27,259 nucleotides of DNA from KLAP211 sp964650085 (GTDB lineage: Bacteria; Patescibacteriota; Dojkabacteria; J137), in NCBI GenBank assembly GCA_964650085.1, contig CAZYSE010000013.1, positions 1-27,259 on the forward strand, written 5' to 3'. Below the pieces are notes generated by a model. The model searched no databases and had not been told where the DNA came from. It was given only the letters and a program-made list of their open reading frames with translations. Made by a program: the position numbers and the translations under genes. Below, piece by piece: positions 15,506 through 22,471 of this stretch (positions within the stretch are counted from its first letter, which is position 1; the number at the start of each line of letters is the position of its first letter).

Positions 15506-16090
15506 ATGAAAAGATTCTATTTGTTCGTAATTCTAATAACAGTACTCGTTGTCACGGCCGGACTGTTAGCATTTGTTACCTCACGAGTAATCGATTACGA
15601 TGTAGAATTCAAAGAGGATGTACAAACAGCGAGAACTCTACAGCCTAATCAACCAAGAGAGCAGACTGCAACATGTGAAGGAAATTGGATTAATAGTAAC
15701 TTAACAGGGAAAATTGATTTGCAGACAATCTCTATAAACGAATGGAAATATGAATCACCTCCAGCAATAATAAGCGAAACGCTGAATTCTGAAAATACAG
15801 TAGTCATCGGGCATAACTATTGTACTTCAGGTAATTGTAATGTTCCTGGCACAATCTTTTCTCAAATTATAAACATGAAATCTGGCGATCCAATAAGTTT
15901 CTGTTTAGCAGGCAAGCCTTACACAGGACATGTCTTAAGGTGTGGTGAAAATAAAAACACAGATATGTTCTTGTTATGGAATTGGACTGGATTTGATTCT
16001 GTAACATTCTTCACTTCTTACGGAACTTGTAGCGACTCCGCTTGTTCAAGCACAGATAAACGTTGGGTTTGTGTAATCGAGAAATACTAA
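15506..16090 (+). CDS. Membrane-anchored, Cys-rich sortase-like protein
   Basis: The 194-residue protein has an N-terminal TM anchor (about residues 5-27) and an exported domain with sortase features. A candidate catalytic His103 lies in VVIGHN, Cys175 in FFTSYGTC after a hydrophobic strand, and Arg186 in KRWVCVI, matching the sortase order His...TLxTC...R. Between them, GTIFSQIINMKSGDPISF resembles the strand after the His in sortases (F..L..l..GD.i). Sortases cleave sorting signals and join proteins to the envelope. Unusually, there are eight cysteines, including one immediately after GHN (NYC) and one three residues after the catalytic Cys, so disulphides or redox control are likely. The Thr before Cys is present, but spacing from His to Cys (72) is longer than usual. 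It lies divergent from a secreted surface protein. A TAGAAT ends 9 nt before the ATG. Confidence 0.72.
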   Translation: MKRFYLFVILITVLVVTAGLLAFVTSRVIDYDVEFKEDVQTARTLQPNQPREQTATCEGNWINSNLTGKIDLQTISINEWKYESPPAIISETLNSENTVVIGHNYCTSGNCNVPGTIFSQIINMKSGDPISFCLAGKPYTGHVLRCGENKNTDMFLLWNWTGFDSVTFFTSYGTCSDSACSSTDKRWVCVIEKY

Positions 16091-16114
16091 TCGTTGAATA
16101 TTGAAATTGTTTTA

Positions 16115-17614
16115 TTAATCTAGGTATCTACTGTAGAAATTATCCTCACGTATTTTAGTTTCCCCACTGTAAACAATCCTATCGAACGATGCTTCGAAGT
16201 GTGTGGGTGAGAATTCATTCCATTTTTTCCAATTCGCAAGTTCAACTTTTCGTTTTTTGTAATTGCTATCAGTCATAAGTTTAACTGTATTGTATTGGTA
16301 ACCATCTTTCTGAGATTTCTCAAATCTAATTAGCACAGGATAACCCGTATCGTTTACAAATTTTAAATCGACTTTAGGATCTGTAAAGTAAGCAGAGTCA
16401 ACAATATTCATTTTATACGGCCAGTCATATGATGGAACGTTACTATAATGATAATATCTTTCTGTAATTGGTAAACCAGCTTCTAGCGCAGCGCGGAAAA
16501 GAGTAGTGGTAGAGTTACAAATCCCACCAGAAATCGGAAATCCAGATTTAGTAACACCATTATTCGGCTGAATAGTATTTAAGAAAGAAAACTCTTCACC
16601 AGGTTGAATTACATAATTATTGACTTCATAAAGTCCAAAATCAGCAAATTGAATTACCCAGTTTGTATAACCGTTTCTAATTAGTTCCATTCTGGTTTGG
16701 CCTTGTGAAATTTCGTTAGAGAAATCATAGACAGGTTTTCCGGAAGCAAAGATCGCAGGTTTAACTGCGTATGTTTCTACATTAAATCCAGTAGAAGTTC
16801 CTGAAAGAAACTTTTGAAGGTTTTCAACTGTTTTATTAAAATCTAGTGCGTAACCGTTTTCATAGTAGGACAGCAAATATATAGAACCATTAACTTCCTC
16901 GTAAACCGGATCGATTACACTCGCAGTGAAATTATCTGAAAGCTCCTGAACCTTTTGACGCACTTTTTCTTCATTGGCAATTTCAAATTGATTTGTTGTG
17001 ACGGAGTAGTTAAGTATTTCTTCTACATTATTAAAGTAAGGTGCTAAAACCGCAGCAACCTTAGTTTTCGCTAAGTTGTATTCGGTACATAGTTGAATTA
17101 ATGTAAGCTGGTCACTGTTTGTGAGATAAGAGTCCAATTGTAGTGACGATGTGCCTTCCAAAACGTCTGATTTTATTTTTTCTGAATCAAATACAAAATT
17201 GTACGTATTCTTTTCACAATTTCTCAAAAAGTTGTTTGAATCGACATGAACAACGTTGGTTGTACCGATTTTAAAAGGTAAAGCTAAGCTTTCAAGTAGG
17301 TAATCAGTGTCTACAGAATAATATTTTTCTGAATCCGGGCCATCTAAAAGGTCTAATCCTTCGGCAAGGACTTTACCAAGATCTGCGCCTCGGCCATATT
17401 GTTTTGCTTGTTCTGTTTCTGGTGCGAATCTTACACGGACATCATCGATATTATCTAGAAATGTGACTTTTATGTTGGAAAAAATATAGCTGTTCTGTGC
17501 GTAATAGAACAGTGGTTTATCAGTTTGATAAGTGTTTACGAAAATATAATAGGCAAGAATTAGCGAGGCAAAGGTAAGAACAGTAGTTGTTACGTAGAAA
17601 AGTGCATTTTTCAT
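16115..17614 (-). CDS. VanW-family protein with N-terminal membrane anchor
   Basis: The 499-residue protein has an N-terminal TM helix (about 5-26), an exported region of about 270 residues matching the peptidoglycan-binding-4/YoaR-like part of these proteins, and a VanW domain from about 300. The VanW signature is clear: QFADFGLYEVNNYVIQPGEEFSFL, then GGICNSTTTLFRAALEAG from residue 363 with its conserved Cys366, then ITERYYH and VDSAYF. VanW-domain proteins occur in cell-envelope settings and in some vancomycin-resistance clusters, but their biochemical role is not established, so no resistance function is implied. A TAGAAT ends 7 nt before the ATG. It converges on the sortase-like gene with a 24-nt gap and belongs to the surface-protein group 14200-17614. 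Confidence 0.88.
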   Translation of the reverse strand: MKNALFYVTTTVLTFASLILAYYIFVNTYQTDKPLFYYAQNSYIFSNIKVTFLDNIDDVRVRFAPETEQAKQYGRGADLGKVLAEGLDLLDGPDSEKYYSVDTDYLLESLALPFKIGTTNVVHVDSNNFLRNCEKNTYNFVFDSEKIKSDVLEGTSSLQLDSYLTNSDQLTLIQLCTEYNLAKTKVAAVLAPYFNNVEEILNYSVTTNQFEIANEEKVRQKVQELSDNFTASVIDPVYEEVNGSIYLLSYYENGYALDFNKTVENLQKFLSGTSTGFNVETYAVKPAIFASGKPVYDFSNEISQGQTRMELIRNGYTNWVIQFADFGLYEVNNYVIQPGEEFSFLNTIQPNNGVTKSGFPISGGICNSTTTLFRAALEAGLPITERYYHYSNVPSYDWPYKMNIVDSAYFTDPKVDLKFVNDTGYPVLIRFEKSQKDGYQYNTVKLMTDSNYKKRKVELANWKKWNEFSPTHFEASFDRIVYSGETKIREDNFYSRYLD

Positions 17615-17621
17615 TTTAATA

Positions 17622-17627
17622 ATTCTA
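17622..17627 (-). promoter_or_regulatory. -10 box (TAGAAT), near-leaderless start
   Basis: TAGAAT on the minus strand ends 7 nt before the VanW-family ATG at 17614. Confidence 0.45.
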
Positions 17628-17677
17628 CCAGAAACTAAGGTTCAAGATGCAGGATTCAAGGTTCAAGATACAACAGG

Positions 17678-17761
17678 AATAACTCCCCTGTCTCCGCTTA
17701 CGCGGAGCCTTTCCCCTCTTAAATTAAGAGGGGAATCCGACTTGTCGGAAGGGGAGTTATT
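17678..17761. repeat. Cloverleaf-like foldback element 1 (84 bp)
   Basis: Almost every base can pair. Outer arms AATAACTCCCCT (17678-17689) and AGGGGAGTTATT (17750-17761) enclose three hairpins: CTCCGC-TTAC-GCGGAG (17692-17707); TTCCCCTCTTAA and its complement around one central base (17711-17735); and TCCGAC-TT-GTCGGA (17736-17749). It looks like a MITE or other non-autonomous element. The related element at 18681-18782 has a compensatory base pair in the outer arms. The DNA just before it (17639-17677) has short direct repeats of GGTTCAAGAT. Confidence 0.75.
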
Positions 17762-17791
17762 TATATTCACTTCACTCATTGGTTACTCTGT

Positions 17792-17797
17792 TATAAT
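17792..17797 (+). promoter_or_regulatory. -10 box (TATAAT) directly before the uvrB fragment
   Basis: TATAAT ends 7 nt before the ATG at 17805. If active, the truncated uvrB is transcribed as a near-leaderless mRNA. Confidence 0.5.
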
Positions 17798-17804
17798 TAT
17801 TCAT

Positions 17805-18686
17805 ATGAGTTTACCAAAAGACTACAAAGGAATTGTTTACCAGATCATCAGACCAACTGGGCTTTTAGATCCATTGATTGAAGTACGACCGACACGGCCT
17901 GAAGCTTACAATCAATTAAAGTCTTCACTTATAGAGAATGGCTATAACGATATGCCTCTTTTGGCAGAAGCTTACTGGGAAAGAACGCAGGTTCAAGACT
18001 TAATGCTTGAAATTGAAAAAACTATTAAAGCCAAACATAGAACTTTAGTAACAACATTAACAAAAAGAATGGCCGAGGAACTCTCTGATTTCCTTGTTCA
18101 AAAAGGTGTAAAAAGTAAATACCTCCACTCAGATATAGATACTATAGAAAGAGTTCAGATTCTCAAATCACTTCGTAAAGGCGAATATGATGTGTTAGTC
18201 GGAATCAACTTGCTAAGAGAAGGTTTAGACTTACCCGAAGTCTCGCTTGTAGCAATTTTAGATGCAGATAAAGAAGGATTCCTAAGATCTCAAACTGCTT
18301 TAATTCAGACAATCGGAAGAGCAGCTAGACACGAAGAGGGTAGAGTACTAATGTATGCAGATAAAATTACAAACTCAATGAGGTTAGCAATCGACGAAAC
18401 CAGAAGACGAAGAGCAGTTCAAGAGAAATTTAATACCGAAAACGGTATTACACCAACAGGAATACACAAAGAAATAAAAGATCAGTTGGATAAGTTCAAA
18501 ACCGACGAAAAAGAAGAAGAGAAAGAAAAAGATTTGATTAAGAAAGCGGAAAGGTATAAAGCAATGCCTAAAAACGACAGAAAGAAGTTTGTGAAAGAGC
18601 TGGAGATGGAAATGGAAATCTTCGCAGATATGTTGGAATTTGAAAAAGCTGCTCAATTGAGAGATTTGATAGATGAACTTAAATAA
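17805..18686 (+). CDS. uvrB: UvrB C-terminal half (5'-truncated excinuclease subunit B)
   Basis: The product (293 residues from ATG 17805) matches only the second half of UvrB, the DNA-damage-verification helicase of nucleotide excision repair (normally about 660 residues). It begins at the QIIRPTGLLDP segment and continues with LVTTLTKRMAEELSDFL, YLHSDIDTIERV, VGINLLREGLDLPEVSL, ILDADKEGFLRS and QTIGRAAR (helicase motifs IV-VI). It ends with an intact UVR motif (LEFEKAAQLRDLIDELK). The Walker A/B motor half, the beta-hairpin and the UvrA-contact domain are missing, so it cannot be a complete UvrB. Residues about 31-62 (from RPEAYNQLK to AYWERTQ) are an insertion between the IEVRPT and VQDL segments, which are adjacent in ordinary UvrB. 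It sits between two foldback elements and its TAA lies in the arm of the second. An in-frame ATG at 17742 would add residues unlike UvrB. It is a pseudogene, a split or domain gene, or an assembly join at the repeat. Confidence 0.85.
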   Translation: MSLPKDYKGIVYQIIRPTGLLDPLIEVRPTRPEAYNQLKSSLIENGYNDMPLLAEAYWERTQVQDLMLEIEKTIKAKHRTLVTTLTKRMAEELSDFLVQKGVKSKYLHSDIDTIERVQILKSLRKGEYDVLVGINLLREGLDLPEVSLVAILDADKEGFLRSQTALIQTIGRAARHEEGRVLMYADKITNSMRLAIDETRRRRAVQEKFNTENGITPTGIHKEIKDQLDKFKTDEKEEEKEKDLIKKAERYKAMPKNDRKKFVKELEMEMEIFADMLEFEKAAQLRDLIDELK

Positions 18687-18782
18687 CACCCCTATTCTCT
18701 AGAGCGAATCTCCCGCTCCCATCCCGTACTTGATGCGGGATCTCATTTTAGAGGGGATGTCCGTAGGACAGGGGTGTTATTT
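18681..18782. repeat. Cloverleaf-like foldback element 2 (102 bp)
   Basis: Outer arms AAATAACACCCCT (18681-18693) and AGGGGTGTTATTT (18770-18782) pair perfectly over 13 bp. Inside are a weak hairpin ATTC...GAAT (18694-18709), ATCCCG-N9-CGGGAT (18721-18741) and TGTCC-GTA-GGACA (18758-18770). The right half keeps ATTTTAGAGGGGAT, but its expected left partner is replaced by the ATCCCG palindrome, suggesting nested insertion. The TAA of the uvrB fragment (18684-18686) is inside the left arm. Confidence 0.7.
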
Positions 18783-18787
18783 TATTG

Positions 18788-18793
18788 TAGAAT
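18788..18793 (+). promoter_or_regulatory. -10 box (TAGAAT), leaderless start
   Basis: TAGAAT ends 6 nt before the ATG at 18800, immediately after the foldback element. Confidence 0.5.
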
Positions 18794-18799
18794 ACCTAC

Positions 18800-21097
18800 A
18801 TGGAAATATTAATTCTTGTCGGCCTTCTAGTATTCTTAGTCATTGGATTTCTTCTGACTGGCAAAAAAGACGATATCAATTATAAAATTGTAGACCCTGT
18901 AATCTTAAAAGTCCTTGTTCCTGCATACAACGATAAGAAGCCGCCGTTTACAGAACAATTGCTTCAATCAATACACGGTTTAATCAATTCGAAGAAAATC
19001 GGAAAAGATATTATTGCATTAGAAATTTTCGCAAGCGCTTCATCAATTTCATTCAATATTATTACTGAGAAGAAGGACAAGCTTTATGTAGAAAACCAAA
19101 TCTACGCGCAATTCCCGGATGCACAAGTTGTTCAAGTTAAAGATCATTTACAAAATTTTTCCGAAAAAACTTTAGTAAAAGAGGTAATTCTGCAGAAAGA
19201 TTACTATTATCCCATTAGAAGTTATGCGTCTTTTGAAGCTGACCCAATGTCATCAATTCTATCGACTTTGTACAACATTAGCGAAACTGCGAAAGTGGTA
19301 ATTCAATTGAATATAAGACCGATTGACAATAGTTGGAAGAAGAATTTAATTGCATTTATCGAAACAGAAAAAACTTTAGGTAAAGAAGTTGCAGAATTAG
19401 AAAAGAAAGCTTCGAAATTAGGATTCGAATTTTCATATAGAATTGCGGTAGATTCGCCAGATGCTTCGTACAATAAGACTTTAATCAGCAAGATTTTCTC
19501 AACTTTACAAAACTTTAGTAATCCAAATCAAAACTCATTCATCATCAAAAAAGAAGTTCAAGGCTGGCTTCCAATTTTCAAAACTAAATTTGATGCGTCC
19601 ATTTCCAGTTTAAAAACTCGAGCTTTAGAAAAAGAAGAAAAGAAAAAAGTGTTGAGCATTGAAGAGCTTGCTTCGATTTACCACTTTCCAAATGAATCGG
19701 CAAAAACTCCAAATATTGAATGGAGCAAAAGTAAAAAACTAGAATTCCCATTAAATCTACCGATGCTTTCTTCTAATGAAAAAGAAAAGATTGGTGTGCG
19801 AGTCTTTGGTCTTACAGATTACAGAAATATTCATATTCCTTTTGGAATTAAAACTGAAGATAGAAGAAGACATATGTATCTTGTTGGAAAAACAGGTTCA
19901 GGAAAATCCAGCTATTTCTTACGAACAATGATTGCTGGCGATATTCTGGATGGAAATGGAATTTGCGTTATTGACCCACACGGAGATTTAGTTGAAGAAG
20001 CTTTAACAATGATTCCTGAACACAGGATGAAAGACGTTATTTATCTTGATCCTTCAGATATTAATAATCCAATTTCATTGAACATTATCGACCAGATGAG
20101 CGGGGAGAGTATAGACTTGGTTGCAGACGGAGTAGTTTCTGTATTCAAAAGATTCTTTGGAGATTCTTGGGGACCAAGGTTGCAATATATTCTTACAAAC
20201 ACAGTGCTAACGCTTTTAATGTGTCAAAACGTTTCTTTGTTGGCTGTTCAGAGAATATTAACTGATACAAATTATAGAAAATTCTTATTGAAGCAAATAT
20301 CAGATCCGTTTTTATTAAAATTCTGGAGTGAAGAATACGCTAAGATCGCAAAAAATGAAAAGATGTTAGCTGAAGTTCTTTCGCCAATTCAGAACAAAGT
20401 TGGAAGGTTTTTAGGCCCAGAAATAATCAGAAACATGGTTGGGCAGGTAACAAATTCTCTAAATTTTCGAGATATTATGGATACTAAGAAAATCTTGCTA
20501 GTAAACCTTTCTCAAGGAAAAATTGGAGAAGAAAACTCTGCGTTGTTGGGTAGTCTTTTGGTTACTAGGCTTTACACAACTGCAATGCAAAGAGCTAATG
20601 TAGCGCAAACTCAACGAAACGATTTTTATGTTTATGTGGACGAGTTTCAAAACTTTGCTACAGATACATTTATAAAAATACTTTCCGAAGCGAGAAAATA
20701 TGGACTTAATTTAGTTGTAACTCACCAATATATTGATCAAATTGCTCCAGAAATTCAAAATGCAATTTTTGGAAACGTTGGAACATTAATGAATTTTGTT
20801 GTTGGTCAACAAGATGCAAATAGATTAGAAAAAGAATACGAACCGTTTATTAAATCTGAAGATTTGGTAAATCTTGAGAAATTTAGATTCGTAGCAAAAA
20901 TGACAATCGATGGTGCACAATCGCAACCGTTTACAGGAGTTGGAATAAGACCAAACTTCACTCAATTTAATCTACAAGAACAAATTAAGGCGTTGTCTCG
21001 AGAGATGTACGCTAAAGATAAAGAAACTGTTGAATCTAAGATTAAGAAATGGGCCAATCAGGAATATGATGATAAAGGAAATTTGATTACGAGGTAA
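18800..21097 (+). CDS. VirD4/TraG-like ATPase with N-terminal TM anchor (type IV secretion/pilus or conjugation type)
   Basis: The 765-residue protein has one TM helix at the N-terminus (about 2-20) and a poorly conserved region to about 330. A RecA-like motor of the VirD4/TraG/VirB4 superfamily follows: Walker A GKTGSGKS at 363-370, then the family's VIDPHGDLVEEAL and VIYLDPSD, and Walker B YVYVDEFQNF with D614-E615. After it come ILSEARKYGLNLVVTHQY and the TraM-recognition-type C-terminal part. Such ATPases feed DNA or protein into type IV secretion channels or power type IV-like surface systems; the substrate here cannot be told. No other T4SS gene (VirB6, VirB8 or relaxase) is in the window. 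ATG 18800 is supported by a -10 ending 6 nt upstream. The TAA stop is embedded in the head of a REP palindrome. Confidence 0.85.
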   Translation: MEILILVGLLVFLVIGFLLTGKKDDINYKIVDPVILKVLVPAYNDKKPPFTEQLLQSIHGLINSKKIGKDIIALEIFASASSISFNIITEKKDKLYVENQIYAQFPDAQVVQVKDHLQNFSEKTLVKEVILQKDYYYPIRSYASFEADPMSSILSTLYNISETAKVVIQLNIRPIDNSWKKNLIAFIETEKTLGKEVAELEKKASKLGFEFSYRIAVDSPDASYNKTLISKIFSTLQNFSNPNQNSFIIKKEVQGWLPIFKTKFDASISSLKTRALEKEEKKKVLSIEELASIYHFPNESAKTPNIEWSKSKKLEFPLNLPMLSSNEKEKIGVRVFGLTDYRNIHIPFGIKTEDRRRHMYLVGKTGSGKSSYFLRTMIAGDILDGNGICVIDPHGDLVEEALTMIPEHRMKDVIYLDPSDINNPISLNIIDQMSGESIDLVADGVVSVFKRFFGDSWGPRLQYILTNTVLTLLMCQNVSLLAVQRILTDTNYRKFLLKQISDPFLLKFWSEEYAKIAKNEKMLAEVLSPIQNKVGRFLGPEIIRNMVGQVTNSLNFRDIMDTKKILLVNLSQGKIGEENSALLGSLLVTRLYTTAMQRANVAQTQRNDFYVYVDEFQNFATDTFIKILSEARKYGLNLVVTHQYIDQIAPEIQNAIFGNVGTLMNFVVGQQDANRLEKEYEPFIKSEDLVNLEKFRFVAKMTIDGAQSQPFTGVGIRPNFTQFNLQEQIKALSREMYAKDKETVESKIKKWANQEYDDKGNLITR

Positions 21098-21248
21098 TAC
21101 GCGGACCATAGCAGAGCTATGCTCCGGCCTTGGGGTTCACTCCGGAGTGGGAGCATGGTTTTACCATGGTCCCAACATTACACACCAAACTGGGTTTCAT
21201 CGCTGCGGGAGCATGGTTTTACCATGGTCCCCATATTACATATCAAAC
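21094..21248. repeat. REP cluster 1: A1 (+), B1 (-), B2 (-)
   Basis: Three copies of a 23-nt imperfect palindrome. A1 (21103-21125) reads GGACCATAGC...GCTATGCTCC. B1 (21150-21172) and B2 (21208-21230) are in the opposite orientation with a different inner stem (GG-TTTTA-CC in place of AGC...GCT). All keep one mismatch in the stem, which gives polarity. A conserved head, GTAATA(T/C)G before GGACCAT (ATTAC after ATGGTCC when inverted), marks one side; a GGCC tail follows A copies. B copies carry a longer conserved flank (ACATTACACACCAAAC). The GTAATAC head of A1 includes the stop codon of the ATPase gene. Confidence 0.85.
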
Positions 21249-21309
21249 TTGTCTGCAATTTTGTATTCGAATACAAAGACAAAACATAGACCCCATATGA
21301 TAATTCCGC

Positions 21310-21810
21310 ATGCCTGCATTAAGAGTAAATAGAGAGTTAAAAGATCAAAAGTACTTCATTACACTAACAATATTCCGTTGGTACTACCTATTTGATAGGT
21401 ATGAGAGGTGGGAAATTCTGGCTGATTCAATAGAACATTGTCAGAGAAATAAACATTTGATGTTACATGGCTTTGTTTTCATGCTCAACCATGTGCATCT
21501 AATCGTATCGTCACCCGATGTGATCGGGTTTCTGAGAGATTTTAAATCGTTTACATCTAGAAAAATTAAAGCAAATCTACTACTTACTGAACCACACTTG
21601 TTAAATCTTTTTAATAATAAAGACGGAGATTATCAATTTTGGCAAAAAACAAATATGCCTAAGCTAGTTGAATCGGAATGGTTTTATATGCAAAAAAGCA
21701 ATTATATCCAAAATAATCCTGTTAAAAAAGGCTATGTATCTGAACCAAGTCATTGGTATTGGAGTTCGGCAAATGAGAGTTGTAGATTGAGGGTGAATTC
21801 TGAATTTTAA
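21310..21810 (+). CDS. REP-associated tyrosine transposase (RAYT), Y1/HUH family
   Basis: The 166-residue protein is a Y1 transposase of the RAYT type. It starts with the usual ELKDQKYFITLTIFRW strand and has the metal-binding HUH motif HVH at 61-63 in HGFVFMLNHVHLIVSS. The catalytic Tyr is most likely Y132 in SNYIQNNPVKKGYV, a segment diagnostic of the family (YIxxNPVRAG), followed by HWYWSS. RAYTs nick and move REP palindromes as single strands; IS200/IS605 TnpA are distant relatives. Here the gene is flanked by eight REP copies within 1.4 kb, so gene and repeats form a REPtron. Its TAA overlaps the TAATATGC head of REP A2. A GATAAT ends 5 nt before the ATG. All catalytic residues are present, so activity is possible. 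Confidence 0.93.
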   Translation: MPALRVNRELKDQKYFITLTIFRWYYLFDRYERWEILADSIEHCQRNKHLMLHGFVFMLNHVHLIVSSPDVIGFLRDFKSFTSRKIKANLLLTEPHLLNLFNNKDGDYQFWQKTNMPKLVESEWFYMQKSNYIQNNPVKKGYVSEPSHWYWSSANESCRLRVNSEF

Positions 21811-21950
21811 TATGCGGACCATAGCAGAGCTATGCTCCGGCCCCCCGCGTGTGGGAGCATGGTTGTACCATGGTCCCAATATTACATACCAAAAACACAT
21901 TTCCGATTTTATATTATACGGACCATAGCGCAGCTATGCTCCGGCCTCTA
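21808..21950. repeat. REP cluster 2: A2 (+), B3 (-), A3 (+)
   Basis: A2 (21816-21838) is identical to A1 in its palindrome; B3 (21854-21876) has a GGTTGTACC centre; A3 (21920-21942) has loop GCA instead of AGA. A2 and B3 face each other 15 nt apart, like A1 and B1, and their outer arms are mutually complementary, so the pair can also fold as one long hairpin. A2 starts in the RAYT stop codon. A copies are followed by GGCC. Confidence 0.85.
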
Positions 21951-22003
21951 GATTTGGATCGTCAGTTCTCACGCATCGTGACAAGTAATCGCTAGAGCAT
22001 TTA

Positions 22004-22031
22004 TTGACTTCTTATTCACAGATTGTATAAT
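22004..22031 (+). promoter_or_regulatory. Promoter TTGACT-16-TATAAT
   Basis: TTGACT (22004-22009) and TATAAT (22026-22031) with a 16-nt spacer make the most consensus-like promoter in the window. It drives the small gene at 22054. Confidence 0.7.
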
Positions 22032-22053
22032 TCCTGCATTTACTAACAAACCT

Positions 22054-22362
22054 ATGAATGCAGATCCTAAATCCGCTAATAATATTGAATTAGCTTTTAC
22101 AAATATCCCAAGAGAACTTCAAGAAATCGCAGCAATTGTAAAACAACTTGTACTCCAAGACGGCGAATTGAACAGTGATCCAAAGCCTTTTTTTGTGGGT
22201 TCGGGAGTAATGGATACTTTTGGAGTTTTGAGCAAATTGGGAATGTGGTTCGCAGTTGCAGAGAGAAGAAGCCCTCAATTGTTCCAATTAATGCAACAAC
22301 ATAGAGAAAGTTTATACGAATTAAGACAAAGAGTAGAAAGAGCAGTCGAAGCTTCGGTATAA
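22054..22362 (+). CDS. Hypothetical helical protein between REP repeats, 102 aa
   Basis: This soluble, mainly helical protein of 102 residues starts MNADPKSANNIELAFTNIP and ends with an amphipathic basic/acidic helix (YELRQRVERAVEAS). It has no signal, TM segment, HTH or nuclease motif I recognise. It has a strong consensus promoter and is bounded by REP A3 (ends 21942) and REP B4 (starts 22373, 11 nt after its stop). The codons are AT-rich like the surrounding genome, unlike the GC-rich gene downstream. It could be a passenger of the REP-rich locus or a native gene bordered by repeats. Function unknown. Confidence 0.6.
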   Translation: MNADPKSANNIELAFTNIPRELQEIAAIVKQLVLQDGELNSDPKPFFVGSGVMDTFGVLSKLGMWFAVAERRSPQLFQLMQQHRESLYELRQRVERAVEASV

Positions 22363-22372
22363 AACGATTGCG

Positions 22373-22464
22373 GGAGCATGGTTTTACCATGGTCCCAACA
22401 TTACATACCAGACTTGGGTTTCAATTTAGTAATATGCGGACCATAGCGGAGCTATGCTCCGGCC
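22373..22464. repeat. REP cluster 3: B4 (-), A4 (+)
   Basis: B4 (22373-22395) and A4 (22438-22460) are arranged tail to tail, the reverse of A1-B1. The 42-nt spacer contains the extended B flank (AACATTACATACCAGACTTG), which matches that after B1 almost base for base. It is followed by GTAATATGC, the head of A4. A4 ends in GGCC as the other A copies do. Confidence 0.85.
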
Positions 22465-22471
22465 TCGGTAG

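Noticed and set aside
16115..17614. Vancomycin-resistance gene
   Set aside because: VanW domains are widespread envelope proteins and no vanHAX genes are present; resistance cannot be inferred.
18384..18689. 101-residue minus-strand frame antisense to the uvrB fragment
   Set aside because: Phe-rich complement of the Glu/Lys-rich UvrB C-terminus; a shadow frame.
21147..21332. A 61-residue frame through REP B1 and B2
   Set aside because: It only translates the repeats (HGPN...HGSMVLPWS twice) and runs into the RAYT start.
21094..22464. A CRISPR array, because of repeated near-identical units
   Set aside because: Unit orientation alternates, spacers are irregular (15 nt to over 500 nt) and contain genes, there are no cas genes, and a RAYT is present: REP, not CRISPR.
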